Positions 1-13,453 of a stretch of DNA of 64,000 bases are shown piece after piece (positions within the stretch are counted from its first letter, which is position 1; every line of letters begins with the position of its first letter). The stretch comes from Rostratula benghalensis. Its lineage: Eukaryota > Chordata > Aves > Charadriiformes > Rostratulidae. The position numbers and the translations under genes were made by a program. Where the stretch lies: positions 126,922 through 190,921 of the forward strand of contig VXAI01000163.1 of assembly GCA_013399305.1 (NCBI GenBank). The letters run 5' to 3'. Below the pieces are notes generated by a model that was given only the letters and a program-made list of their open reading frames with translations, was not told where the DNA came from and ran no database searches.

Positions 1-3000
1 TCCTTGTTGAACTCTTATGAGTTCTTATCCTGAATGTGCAAAGTGTGGGTTAAAATCATAGGACTCAAGCCAATCTATTATAGAAAATATGCTGAGAATG
101 CAAGAGGCTGGGAGTTGTCCTCTGTATGAAGAACCAAAACAGGCTCTCTGCAAAAATGCCATTCAAAAGAGAGAAATGGAAAATGCTTTCTCAATCTTTT
201 TTTCTCCACAATCCTTGCATGCTAGTCCCAAGCCAAAATGAACCATAAAATAAAGTTCTCTTTCAAACAAAAGAAGTAGTCCTGGTTTTCTGCATGACCT
301 TATGATTTCCCTGAGAAAGTCAATGGGGTGAGGAGAGTGATGCTTTCCTGGACACCCACCTGTGCCTGTTCCCATGTCTCTCACAGGGGGTAGAAAAGGT
401 CTCTGCAAACTTTTCTACCCCCTGAGCAACAAATTCAAGGTCTAGTTAACATACTCACCTAGCTCCTCTGGTGTATCTGTATCAAATTTGTGCTCTGTAC
501 TGGCAGAAATTTTGTAAGGCTTATTGCATCCTACTGCTGGTCAGGAGGAAAATAGTTATGTGTTTATTTTTTGCTTTACGAGATATAAGGGAATTGAAAG
601 TTATTTCTGTGTAGCGATTTAGGTGACATCCACTGTAGGTATGATCCTGGGAGACAGTGGTCATCATTTCACAGTGTTGCCACTGTTGCTTGCATACTAT
701 CTGGAGGAATCTTTCTTGCCCTCTGCACTTGCTTTGTCCCCTGGTTCCTCAGCGGTGCTGATACAGCTGCTTGCGGGCTCACACCATGTGTAGGTTCGCG
801 GAACTGATTAGGATTAAAAATAATAGTGGGAGGAAGACAAATTGAGACTTTTTGGCAGTTGTTTTTTTTTTTTTAACCTGCCTGAGTTTTCATCTCTTGT
901 GCACAGCATGCCTGCAGGAGCAGCCAACAGTGCAATCGAGGGGACATCCCCTTCATCTCTTGGGGCTGGTGAGGGTCAGGCAGGCTTGTCCCTTATACTG
1001 TCCCTGCTACTGGTGCCCTGTGCAGTCCAGCTTGCTACATCACTGTCCCAAGAAACTGCCTTTGAGTTCTGCAGGCAAATGGTTTTTTAAGGCATATTTG
1101 CTAGGTTTGGGAATTCAGACACTGAGCAGCAGCTGGGTAGTTTGGGCCTAACAAAAGAGAACTTAGTGCCTTTGATACTTTTTGGGTAAAAAAAAAAACC
1201 CCAAACAAAAAAACCCACTCCAAAACAGAAGCTAAGGTGAAAAGTATATTTCTGGCTTTTGTGGAAGACAGGCATCATTTCAATTCTTATGTATTCTGAA
1301 CTGCTGACATAGTATTGTTTGTTGCTGTAGTTGCTGTGAAGGCGAATGTTTGTGTTCTGTTCCCATTTACACCCAATGCAGACTTTTATCTACCTTTTTT
1401 CCTCCCCTCACTTCCTCTTTGCAGAGTGACCTCTTCTGGGCTCCTTCTGTTAAGCTGTATTGTTTCCTTTTAGGTGGAAACTCTGTTCAAACAGAGCAGT
1501 GGAATTCTCTTAGCGAGCTGAGCAGAGGGTGAATTTCCTAGCAGCTAGCAGTGCCTTGTGGTCTCACTGCGTCAGCCATCTCCGGTGTAGATTTTCCTTG
1601 GGTCAAAACTAGGCTGTGGTTGCTCCCAGTGAGTTACTGGTCAGAGGGCTTCGCTGTAGATAAATGCTGACAAGTGTCTGTGGGGGAGGTAAACCCCTAG
1701 CAACCTGCCTGTTGACCGGTGAGGGGACTACTGCTGAGTATTCCTTATTTCACACACACATGCCAAGCTGCGTAACTCAACAGTAGAAGCCCCAACAAAG
1801 CACTGCTCCAGGTTTATCACATCTATTTTGTTTCAGTTTCAGCCCTTTTCCTAGTGACATAACTTGACTGAAGAGCCACGTGTGCTGTACAGGGAGCACT
1901 GTTAGCAGAGAAAAGATTGCAGTTCTGGTGAAAGTATGCTGATTTAATATAATGCTGCAAATTTTGTTCAGAAACTCTAATACTTTCTTGGATGGGTGAG
2001 GCTTTTGAAGGCCCTGGTCCAGTACTGCTAGGTTTCCAATGGCTGCAACGGGCCTTTGTAGGTACTTGTCAGTAGTTAACACCTTTGCCCTCTGGGGACT
2101 GGAGGAAGTTCCCTTCATAGCCAGATTTTCAGCCAGTGGGGGAAGCCTCATCTCCATTTCTTTTTAAGTGTAGGTTTTAAAATTGCAACAGAAATGGAAC
2201 AGTACTAAAAGTGTGCAGCCTGCCATTTTCTGATGCTGCAGGTTTCAGCTGTGGTAACTTGGTGGTGGTAAGGAGGAAAAGAAGGACATGTCCAGCTTTA
2301 CCCATGCAGTCTCCAGATCAGCCCAAAACCTGTAAGCTGTATTTACAGAATAAAAGGGGCTTAAGGGGGATTGGCAGTTGCAGTAGCGGCAAGCTCACTC
2401 TTTGAAATACTTAAGATTTGTTTGAGTTTCCACCCAAAGAATGGACTATACTTGCTTTGCTCTGAGCTGTGCCTGTTACACGTGACCAGGTCTGGGGGGA
2501 AGCAGAGGGTTAATCCTGAGTAGTAAATACTACTTTCAGCTGGTAAAGAGGTGTCAGCATTATTCTAGCATTTGGCAAAAGCTAAGCATTCTAATGTTAC
2601 GCTGGATCTGTTGTGTAATGCGTTGCTGTCTAACTCCTGAGTGATTGAGAGCGGTTACTGGTTTGTTCAAGGGTTTTTGGGAGAGATGAACAAAAGCATT
2701 TGTATACAGACTTGATAAATTCTCAGGTTTGATGGTCTTCAGCAGGTAAAGGCCATGTGTTTTAAAAACCCTGACCCTGAAAAAGGTAATTGCTGAAGGA
2801 GGAAAAGTGCAGCTTTAAAGTAGCTGCATGTTCTTGATATGAATCTCCAATTTCCAGCTACGTCTCGCAGTTGAGAAGGTCAATAGGTAACAGGCCAAAG
2901 GTGTTTGAGTCAATGTCTGGATGCTTGTACATTTTTATGGGCAGCTCTTTAAGAGTACAACCGCTGGCAATTACTAGCAGTGTGCAGAGACAGCCATGTA

Positions 3001-5840
3001 TTTTCTCACAACGCTTGCTCACCTTACCCAAGAAGCGCCGTGTACAGCGCAGACTCGATGCGATAGCATGTTAATCTTTGGTGATAGAAAGCTATTGCTT
3101 GTTTCCTGTTACTAATCAGGTGGCTCCTCATTTGCATGGCCCCCTTCCCAGAAATGCACACACGGAATTGCTGAATGCACAAATTATCTTTTATTGTAAA
3201 GGTCTGTCAATAGAAGGCTGTGAGAAGTGGGAGGAAGTTGACTGATCATAATAATCATTAAGCTTTAAACTTGGGGTTATTTTACTTCATGTTATGATAT
3301 TTTCTCCATTTAGCTTAGAAGAAAAAAAAGGTTGAAGGCATTCTTCTGCCTTGCAGGAGTGGCAGAGCAGATGCACGTCACCCCCTGGACTCTGGGCGTG
3401 CCCAGCGCCCAGAAGACACGCTGTCCAGTTCTGCCCCAGGGAGGGTCGCTGGCTGCAGGAGAAAGGGACAACACACTGAGGAGCAGTACTATTTTAAGCT
3501 GCCACAGATAGATTGGCCAGAAATTGCTTATTAGGAATCTTCTGAGGCCTTTAATTAATCCAACAGCTTTCTGCTAAAGGTCTCAAGCCTGTGACAATCT
3601 GAAGTGTGAGTGTGGTTTTGTGTTACATGCTTGTCCCTGATCCATGGGATGTGCTCCTGCCCCTTGCCTAGAGCTGCCTCCCTGCTGCCTGCTCTGTCTT
3701 CCTGTTTGTCTTTAAAAAAAAAAAAATTTTAAAAAAAATTAAATGCCAATTTAACTCCTGCAACCAGCTCACTGCAGGACAAGATAAGTGCCAAGGTTTG
3801 TCAACTGAAAACGGTAGGAGTATGTGGCCAAGAAGTGGGAGGCAAGTACACTGGTCTCCTGTAGCTGGTGAGCACACAGCTGCTAGGCTGGCAGAGCTGT
3901 ACTGCACCCTCAGCACAATAAAAAGTCAGGCCAGGGTAGGCAAGCTTCTGTGTATTAGGCAAGCTGCTGTATTAAGTGGTTTCTTATAGTGATACATACT
4001 TTTAAACTTGAGCTGCAAAAGACTTTCTTGCAGCAGAGCTGTCAAGGGATTGACTGGACTCGGGTTTAGTTTCTTTTTTTTTTTTTGTCAAGTTGTTTTT
4101 ATAGTTAATAATGAACCATCTCTTTAACACTAGACTTAGCACCTTCCATGCAAGACGAGAAACAAGGTCAGTCCCATTCCTGCATATGTGAGTTTGTGAG
4201 GGATTTCTGCTCAGTATTGTAGGTGATAGAGAGAGCAGTGTATTATGCCTCAGGTGTGAAAGCAGGAGACTGCTCATAATTTTCAGGACCTTGTAGTGAA
4301 CAGTCTTTTCACTAATTGAAACACTATATAATGTATTGGTGTTCAGCTGTTACCTGCAACCGCATAATGTAATCCCACTTATCAAACAGGTGCTTCTCGT
4401 ATTTTTTCTCTAATTTCAGTAGGCTACGTAAATCTGCATTAGTTATTTGCTTATGAAGAACTACTCTGATCCACAATAAAACCAAAATGGCAGTAAGATT
4501 TATGTGTAATAATTTTGATTTTTTTTTTTTTACCATCTCTGGAAATCTAGGATATATTTTTAGTGTAGCACATTTATATTTAAATAACAGGCCTTATAAA
4601 GAAAACAATAATAGTCCATTGGAGTGGATTTGTACAGGAATAGTAAAAGACAGATTACGTGCTTTACAGTGGAAGTCAAGGAGATCATTCTACACAGTTT
4701 GAAAGGGAAAAAAATCAGGTGATTGATGTTCTTTCAGTATTTTCGTTAAGTAACAACCAGAATTTGTTGACTTGGATTCTTCTTTCTGACAGGCAGAAAT
4801 AACAAGGTACAAGACTCTGGGAACACTAACTTTGTGGGTAGACAACTATTAAACAACTTGCCTGAGTAGTGATTTAATAATTGTGAAGGTACAATTTATC
4901 ACAGCTGAGAAGTGTTAAGCAATGTCCAATTCAAACTGCATTGTCCTCACCTGCCACCTTCTCTTTAGAAGTCAGAGTTGCAGGAGGAGGTCTTCATGAC
5001 CTTGAGCTTGGGCTCATCCCTTTAGGGACCAGGGGAGTTTCCAAAGCCAGACTGGATGGGTGCAGTTGTTTCTGTAGTTCTGTGTACAGCAAACACTCTT
5101 TCAGCTGCTTGATAACCCATCCCTACTGTCATTCACTTTATTTGTGTATCTCACCTCTTTGTTTGACAAGCCACATGTTAACTGCTTAAATGCCACAGAG
5201 AAGTTGCTCTGAAATGATGTAGGAAATAATTGATTATGTACTGAAAGACGCTCTTTCCAAGCAAATTTGTGTGTCAATGTGAAAGAAGATTTCTGATGCA
5301 CATAAGCCACTGTCTATAAAGGACTCTAGCCTTAGAGTGGCATTTCATAAAGGTTGGTAATAAAACCATTTTCCATAGAGGACTGGATCTAGACAGCCAG
5401 TGAGCATTATTTCTTCCCAAAGAAGAAATTTGCAGCAGAAATATTACACATTCTGGACAAGCCTAGGGATTTTTGACATGTCAACGGAGATGGACTCACT
5501 GCTCTTTCTGTCTGTTGCTGCTCTTCCAAAGCCAGGCTGCCTCATCTGAACTAGTGGAAACAGGGATGACTTGAAATATATGTGGTTTTTGCTTTGGGTT
5601 GTGTTACCCATAGGTAAAATGTTGCTTCCTTGCCAAACAAATATTGAGGCCCATGAGATCTCCTACAGCTTTGTCTGCTGACTCCATAAATCAATGTCCA
5701 TCATCCTGCAGCATGAATTGGGGGATGGAGGTGGGAGGGCACCCACCCAAACTTTCACATGTATTACAAATTAGTATCTTTCCACTTATTTCTTCATTCA
5801 TAATTTCCCCCAAAAGAATTAAAAACCAAAGCCAGGAAGG

Positions 5841-5865
5841 NNNNNNNNNNNNNNNNNNNNNNNNN
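5841..5865. other. Assembly gap (25 N) beside a G9 run
   Basis: There are 25 undetermined bases, followed directly by nine G at 5866-5874. The gap probably marks a G-rich homopolymer or structured stretch that did not assemble. Its true length is unknown. Confidence 0.98.
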
Positions 5866-8800
5866 GGGGGGGGGAAAGAAAGCATGTAATTGTAGCTTGT
5901 AGATCATGGCAATGCCATGATTTTTTTTTCTAGGAAGTTATTTTAAAGAATGGGATTCTGTTTTAAAAATTTGATGTCTAGATTAGCCATTCTAACATTT
6001 GCAGTGGTCTTATCCTTTTGGAAGAGATTACTTAATGGGAAAACATTCAGCACCATCAAATATGAATAAGATTTCAGAATTAAATGAAACAGATTCAGTT
6101 TCTTGCATATAATTAAAATCTGAGCTTAAAAAGATGTCAACAGATAAAAATAATTCTAGCAAGAATAAAAGGCCAAAAATGGAAAAGCAGAAACCTGTTT
6201 CTGAAGTAGAGATGTAAAATGCTGTAGTATTTGGCAAAGTAGTTTGCTGAGATTAAATTTAGTAACAATGTTATGAAGTAAGGCCACATTTTATCCATCT
6301 TTTGAAGGACTGGGAAACAAAGGCTGTAGGAAGTACAGTCTGAAGATTCTTGCTGTTTTCTATTTTGTAGTAATAGCGGGCTCCTAATCTTTTAATTCAG
6401 TCTAACGTTTGGAATGTAAGGCTGATTTGCCAGAAGAGATTTTTACATTTTGTTGTGCTAGGCTGGACACGATTTAGTAGGCTGCATTACTATAGCTTCT
6501 TCAAGCACCAAACAAGATGGCCAAAGGTCTTGCTGATAAACACTGTAAGACTCAGTTTATGTTTTAACTTAATGTTGAAGCAAAGTTGTGATGGGGGCAT
6601 CTAGTATGGAAGCATTTGGAGGAGATATACCACGGGCTGTATGCATACAACATCGTTCCTGCTGCAGCTCTGTCCCCAGTGTTTTGTATGTATGCTAATT
6701 AAAAAGCCAGCCTGGGTTGGAACAATGTTGTCCTATGTCTCTGCAAAGATAATGATATTAAGATATTAAGAAACAAAATGGAGCGCCATTCCAGTATTTT
6801 AAAGTGAAAGTGTATCCTAACACTGAGTTTTAAGTACATTTGGGTTTTAAAATATTTTTTTATAAGTATTTGAAGGTTACGTCTATACTGTGCGCTGGTT
6901 TGGCATACACTAAACTACAGGAAATCTTACTCTGTATTTATTTCTGTGGCTGATGTGGACAATGTGTGGGTGGTGGGAATGTATTCTTGACATGTTCCTT
7001 GCAGGTGGGCAGTGTGAGTCTGGGCTGTTGCTGCTGGTTCACCAAAACTGGCCACAGTGCTGGTGTTAATGTTGATATGGGTTGATACGGGTCAGATCAA
7101 AGCAGGTATTAGCCCAAGGAGGGAGTGGGTCACCAGACTTCCAGGTGGATGAGAGAGGTGTGGGGTGGTGTGAGGACTGGTCAGAAATAGGGCAGTCCTT
7201 GTCACCAGCATTGAAGCTTGGTAGTATAAGAGTTTTCTGTCTCTGGACTGAATCTGAAAAGCATAGATCTTTTGTACTGTAAATACCTTCTCTGGAATAT
7301 TTTCAAGTGTCTTGTGCTGAGACAAAAATCACAGGCATTTTATATATATATGGCCTAGCTTATGGTGGTATAGTGCTTTTTTCTTAATTTTCTTCCATTG
7401 CTTCATCCAGTAGCACGGGATTTCCTGAGGGAAGGTAATTGTTTTTGTTCTTCATAACCTGAACATTTGTATTTTCACTATTTTAACGGTATGTTTATTG
7501 TTAAATAATTTGTACGGTAATGGCCATGTCATCATTGTGTTTTGATTTTATGCTTTTCTTCTTCGCTTTTCTCTCTTGGTATTTGTTCTTGGCTCTGATT
7601 AAGTAAACAAAAGCTTAAGGGATCATTTGACCATGTGGCAAATTATTTGCAAGCTTAGGGTTTTTTGGGTTGAAGTGTTTTTTTTTCCTTCTTTCCCCCT
7701 TTCCAGTTGTATTGTAGTACATTTCCACTGGTAGCATCCTTTCAGCTTTCAGACAAGTTCTCCCTTGAGTTTCATAGTGGTAGTTACTATGGAGATGAGT
7801 GTCCACTCTTCCTCTTCTCCCTTGCCCTCCTCCTTTCCTCAAGCTCCTGCAGCTGTTATTTATCATTTCAATAAAGTAAGTAGATTTTGTACAGACCTCG
7901 TTTCTAATACATCTCCTATCGCAATGCCCGTAATGCTTTCATTTTCATGAAATCCCATAGATATTAGTTTATATTAATGAAAAATATGGGGTATGAGTAG
8001 AGAGTGAGGAGATCCTTAGTTGAAAGGGTCACTCCTGGAGCTATGATCTGATTTGATCTTTCTCCACAGTTGAAGAGCTTGGAGTCATAATTCTGCAAAA
8101 TTAATTAACTGGTAATGTGTGTGTGTGTATGCTGAGTGTCTAGGACAGCTTTCAGAATTTATTTATTTTAAATGGCAGCTTTTGGAATTCAGCATAAACA
8201 TGTTCTGGTGCAAGTTAAAATTTCTCCGATGAAGCAATGAAAACTTGAGGCAACACATCATTAGCCTTTTAAGTCTGAGAGACTTTTCTTTGCACCTCAT
8301 CATAATTTTGATAGCTCTTTATACAGCTTTATATATTCCAGCTTTAACAGAGAAGCATGGATTTTTGGGTAGTAGGCTATTCTGCAACAGATAGGATATT
8401 TTCCTTTACACATTTGCTGTTGTATTTCTGAACCTCTTGTCTTGGGGAAACATAGTTTCACTTGATGTCAGTGACTCGGAGGTTTGAAATGTGCTCTCTC
8501 TACCACAACTACCTGGCTGAGGGGACATCCCACCCAGAAAGCCAGTGTAGCTGCACTGCTGTTTTGATGAAGGCTTGTTTCTTAGGTAGCTGCATCTTCA
8601 GAGGTTTTTCCTCTTTTCTTTAGGGAGATCTGGCCCTAGGTGATTATGAATTGCGGTGTTGCACTGTTTTCCTTTGGCCTGCTGAGCACTGTCATCTGTG
8701 GCTTTCCACAGGCAGGAGCCTACTGAGAAGTCCCTCTGTTTTACAACTGCATAAATACCCTACCTTGGGCTGTTGGCCAGATAATGCAAATCACTTTGCC

Positions 8801-10641
8801 TCCTGTAGAGAGCATTGGGTTGAAATTACAGTCTAATGGCCCACTAGGCAGGCAGGGGATACATGAGAAGGAGGGGAGTGTGCATCATCCCCTTGACCCC
8901 ATTTGTGCTGGCTCTGGCACAGTTTGCCACCTAGCAGAAGCTAGGTGAAGAAGGTGGTTTTCTGCTAGGTTAGTGGGACTGGTCTCAGGGACAGATCCCC
9001 TGGGCACCTCAGTGAGCCCAGCAGAGGTGGCCATGGGTAGAAAGACACAGAGAAGTGTCAACCCCTCTGGTGGTGGCAGGCTGCCCCAATCACTTCAGCC
9101 CTCAGGGGTAGCATTCTCTCAGATTTATTTTAAGCAAGCAAATACCTCCTCTTTTTTGGTCATTCCTCTTCCCTGGTGAGGTGAGGGGGAGATTTTGAAA
9201 CGCTTTGCTTTTAGTCTTCCATGCTTTTTTATTATGCCTTAGATTATTCCTGGCCCTGTGACAATTTGTTCTGCAAGTTGTCAAGCAAAATGTGTATTTA
9301 AAAATAAATTACTCTAAAATTTTAATCAACTCTTTTTTTAGAAGGGAGTCTCATGTTTTTCTTTTGCATACGTCTAGTTTGCTGTGAAAGTGAGCAGCTG
9401 GGACTTTGTTGATTACTTCTATTTTTAGTGTCGTCGTCTTTACACCTGCGCATTGAAAATCATGAAGTTTTCTTAACAGGGGTTGAGAAATCTTTCAACC
9501 CCCCTGACTTTTAGGTCAGAAGCCTCAAACCAAGCCGGCCTGCTAATTGCAGTATCTTGGTGTGCTTGGACTTTTTATGTTTGTCTTACACTAGAAAAAT
9601 TGACCACTATTGATTTTTCTTGAAATCTAGTTCATCCCACCCTGTTGATTTGTAAGAGAACAAGATGACAAGGCAGGTGTAGCACAATTTCTGAGAACCT
9701 TGCTTTTATGTCTCTAGGCCTATGAAATCCTCTCATTACCTGCAAATTAGATTGTAAGTATTGAGTCATAACTTAGCAAATGAAACCGTGCAATCAAGGT
9801 TTGTTTTTTATCTGTTTTATTTAATTTCTGATATGTAGAAATCTTGTCATCCAATTTGTGCTTGAAACATGTATGATGTGCCATACCAGGTTAAGAGTAG
9901 ATAATTGCTTCCAGTTTTCAGACAGACTGCAAAACAAACTTTAAAGGTGAATCAGATGAGAAATGGAAAAACAGGGGAGATAGCATTTGAGTAAAGGCCA
10001 TGCTATTCTTATCAGGAGAATTAACTGGAGTAATTCGGAAAAAGAACACACAGAAAAAAAAAGGTTATTTCTTCCTTGAAGCTTACAGTTGCAGGACCCT
10101 ACTAGAAAATGAATTCAAACATTTATTGCTCTTTGTGCAATAAAACCACAGTATCTCCTAGTAGCCTGGTACCTCAGGTACAGCGTAGGGAACATGCATG
10201 TTCAAATTCTTGCCATGCTGTGTGGCCTTGCACATCATTAAATTGCTGTATCTCTCTTCGGTCTTCAAAATTAATGACCAGAGTTTTGAGGGATTTAAGA
10301 CTGAAGTAATATATTGTTTATTGTTTTGAAGACTAAAGTAAAAATATTTCTTTATATGCTTTTATATATGTGTGTGTGTCTATTTTTGGTTTTATTTATA
10401 TGTCTCCACGACCTTGTTCTGATATTAAATTAACATAGATACTCATAAATAACCAAAAATAAATTATGTCTAGGAGGAGAATTTTGAGAGTGCTTTATCT
10501 GTGCAACTGTATTCAAATCCATTTTTAAATAGCAACAGTTAAATCCTGGATCCACTGAAAGACTCTGCTTTTTCATTATTGATTTTAGCGGGTCAGGCAT
10601 TTTCCTAAGATGTCTGCAGGCTGAAGAATGCTGTAAATTAA

Positions 10642-11029
10642 GTGTCCCTGGTTTTGACTGCACTTGGAGTAGCCCTGCTTAATAACCTTCTGTTTTTCCA
10701 GATTCTTCAGCAGAGAGTTTTGACTGTTTTCCTTTTCAGTTACGTTATTCTGTGTATGCTGGAGTTTTACACCAAAGAATGGGCCATCAGGAAGCGATGC
10801 CACGTATTCTCTGCCATGTATTTCCTCAGGCTCTTACCTGGCTCGCGTTGGCTTGATGCCTCTGTTGAAGCTCATCAGTGTGAACTCTGAGAAACTGTTT
10901 ATTGGATGGCTGGCTGTCGGTCTGGGTCTCATTCTTGTTGGGAACTTGATTATTTTAGTGGCAGAAAAAGACATCCTCTTCACCCACAGGACTGTTCAAA
11001 GTCTTTTGCACCGTCTGTGTTGGTGTTGA
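10642..11029 (+). other. Hydrophobic open stretch, possible decayed retrocopy
   Basis: Two frames stay open here. The first (10642-10890) reads as a hydrophobic protein with Leu/Phe-rich segments, then FYTKEWAIRKR. The second frame is open from before 10841 to a TGA at 11027-11029. It contains a membrane-like segment (GWLAVGLGLILVGNLIILVA) followed by a charged tail. The switch from one frame to the other would fit a frameshifted pseudogene of a membrane protein. I do not recognise the family, there is no convincing start codon, and T-rich DNA yields hydrophobic frames by chance. It is recorded because it is the most protein-like non-JARID2 stretch in the window. Confidence 0.15.
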
Positions 11030-13423
11030 AGGTCCTACATTGCACCATTTCCTCTAAAGCTGTAGCTTATTGTGCTGGGTTACTAATTCAATGAGAGTAC
11101 AAAGAATATGTGCCATTCATAGTAAAAATAGAATAATCTCTAAATTTTTATTCAATGTTACAAGTTAATTAAATGAAAATAGCTCAGATAACGAAAGTAT
11201 CCCATGTTTCCTAAACCATGTTGTGTTGTTCTTATTTCAGTCTTAATATGGAATTTTATTCTAAATTATGGTCATTATTTTCAGCTTCTTAGTTGCATCT
11301 TCTCAAGCACTGGTTCCCCACCCCCTACGCTGAAACTGTCCAGTTTCAGGAAATTTAACTGCTTTAGCTGTTTGTTGTGTGTCTCATTCTTTGGTGTTAT
11401 ATGCTGTCTTCAGTTCAAGGCTTCAGATTGATTTGCTTCTCTATCAGGTTTTTACGTGCTGTTCAAAGCCCTCTGCTAGTCTGGGGATGCAGCTGTATGC
11501 TAATTTCCCAGTTTCTACAGAACATTGACAGGTCCCTGCCGAAATACTTGGTCTGCTTGCCATGGAAGAAGGAAGTTTCTGGAATGGGTGAGAAAGGCAG
11601 GGTATGGGCCTGTTGCTGTTTCTTGTTTCTTCTCAGGTCTTAGAGAGGAAGATCCCTTTCCCGAGACAGAGGTCTGAGGTTGTTAGAAATGCAGCTCTGT
11701 CACATCATTATTTCTAACTTTTAATGTGAAAAAGGCAAGTAAAAAGGGAATTTTTTAGAAGTTCTTTTTACTGTTTAGAAAACTTCTAAAAGGAAGTGTG
11801 AATTTAATGTTCATATACCATATCTTCCTATAAAAAATTTTAAAGGCTCTTTGGGTTGAAGTCAGGTTTGAGATGAGGGCAGATGACAATATTTCAGTAT
11901 CTGGGCAGATTTCCAGGCCCTGATACTATCTACTTGGTCTGATCTCTCCTGTCCTCTAGGTGTGCTTCTTTTCCAAGACTCTCCTCACTGCTCAGGGACA
12001 CATCTTTTAGAACTTGACATTCCCACCTTGAAAAGCAAACTGACAAAAACTTCCTTAAGTGGAGGCTGGAGGACATGCACACCTTCAGAAATCCTTTTTT
12101 CTATTACAAAATAGAATACCCTGTTTAGTCAAGCACTATTTCTAGGTTGAAAATGACAGGAAGATTTCTAGTAATGTGCTTCCAGAAGAAAAAAAGAGAT
12201 TTTTCTACCAGTAAGTCATAGTGCAAGGTTAGTGTCTATGCAGAAATTTTCTTCCTCACTCGCCCCTTCAATATTATAGCATTTACTTTAGAGGTAAAGA
12301 AGGCAGGACTTCAAGGGCATTTGGTGAAATATGTAGGACAGTGTTATTCATAATACCAAATAAAACGCAGGAAGAAGAAAGTTTTCTCTTGCCCTCCTGG
12401 ATTTCTGCCACCCCACCCACCCCCCAGTAGTAATTAAATAAGTGGAGCAAAGTGGTTTTTTGGCTTTTTCTGTGCAGGTTCTTGGTTTTAATGTAGTATG
12501 AAGAATGTTTTGCTCTTCTAAGGTGACTGCTTCTGAGGGTTTGCTGTAATTTTATATGAAAAGCACCAAACCTTTTAGTCCTTAAAAGAGAAATCCGTCT
12601 TCCGTTTGTGTTTCTCTCTGGACTTCTCTAGTGATCATTAGACAGTTCAGGATGCGTGAATTCATTGTTGACTTCTTTGCTTTGTTTTCTTCCTTGTTTG
12701 TTCCTTACTCTGCTGGGCTTTTTTGGACTATCCCAACCTTTTCTACTGAATTGTTTTTCTGCTAGTTTTTATTCAACAGAATCTGCCGTGCTTTCCCAAT
12801 ATGAACCTTAATGAAAACAAATGTTTACAGCGTTTCCTGAACGTTAGGTGAGCTGCTGTCTTTAATTACAAAGGGCTTGGAGATGGAGGAGGAAACCCAC
12901 TGGTCTCATTTGCCTTATTGGCAACAAAAAGTCCTAGGACTGTTTGTGCTCAGCTCATTCATCTCTCTCTTCTTTGCAGATAAGTGAGACTTTCTGAGCA
13001 TTTGAATACAGTTTATTCTATCAATTAAAAAAGAACAAAACAAAACCTGTCTCTTACATTGCTTAAATACCTATTAAGCCCATGAACGGAATACTAATTT
13101 AGGTGGCTCTGTATAATGAGGTCTAAATTTCTGAGTTATGTTGGCCATGGAACCTTTTAACGAGGATGTGGAAAACCCCACCAAAAACCCCCCTAATGTC
13201 AGTCTCAGTTCCTTAATTATTTTAATGAGTGTAGAAATGAAAAGCTCCAAAGCATTGTGTCACGGTGGTTATTTTCCAGATTGAATATCAGAAGGGAGGA
13301 TTTAGGAAGATTTTCAGATACTTTGCTGGGTTGGATAAAACACAGAGCAAGAAGGTCTGAGCACTGGCAATACCCAATGCCAGCAGCACACCTCATCAGC
13401 TCACAAGATCTTGAGAGTTCTTT

Positions 13424-13453
13424 GATGGGATGCGATGGGATGAGATGAGATGG
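13424..13453. repeat. GATGG/GATGA short tandem repeat
   Basis: Imperfect repeats of GATGG, GATGC and GATGA run for about 30 bases in the intron. It is a simple sequence repeat with no associated gene. Confidence 0.8.

Noticed and set aside
4975..5070. Possible CR1 scrap (GAGTTTCCAAAGCCAGACTGGATGGG)
   Set aside because: Only a short resemblance to the CR1 phrase around AGGCTGGATGGGG, with no tail and no second landmark.
8784..8791. Single POU octamers here and at 3130-3137, 39935-39942 and 56304-56311
   Set aside because: Isolated 8-mers are expected by chance in 64 kb. Only the inverted pair at 51798-51821 stands out.
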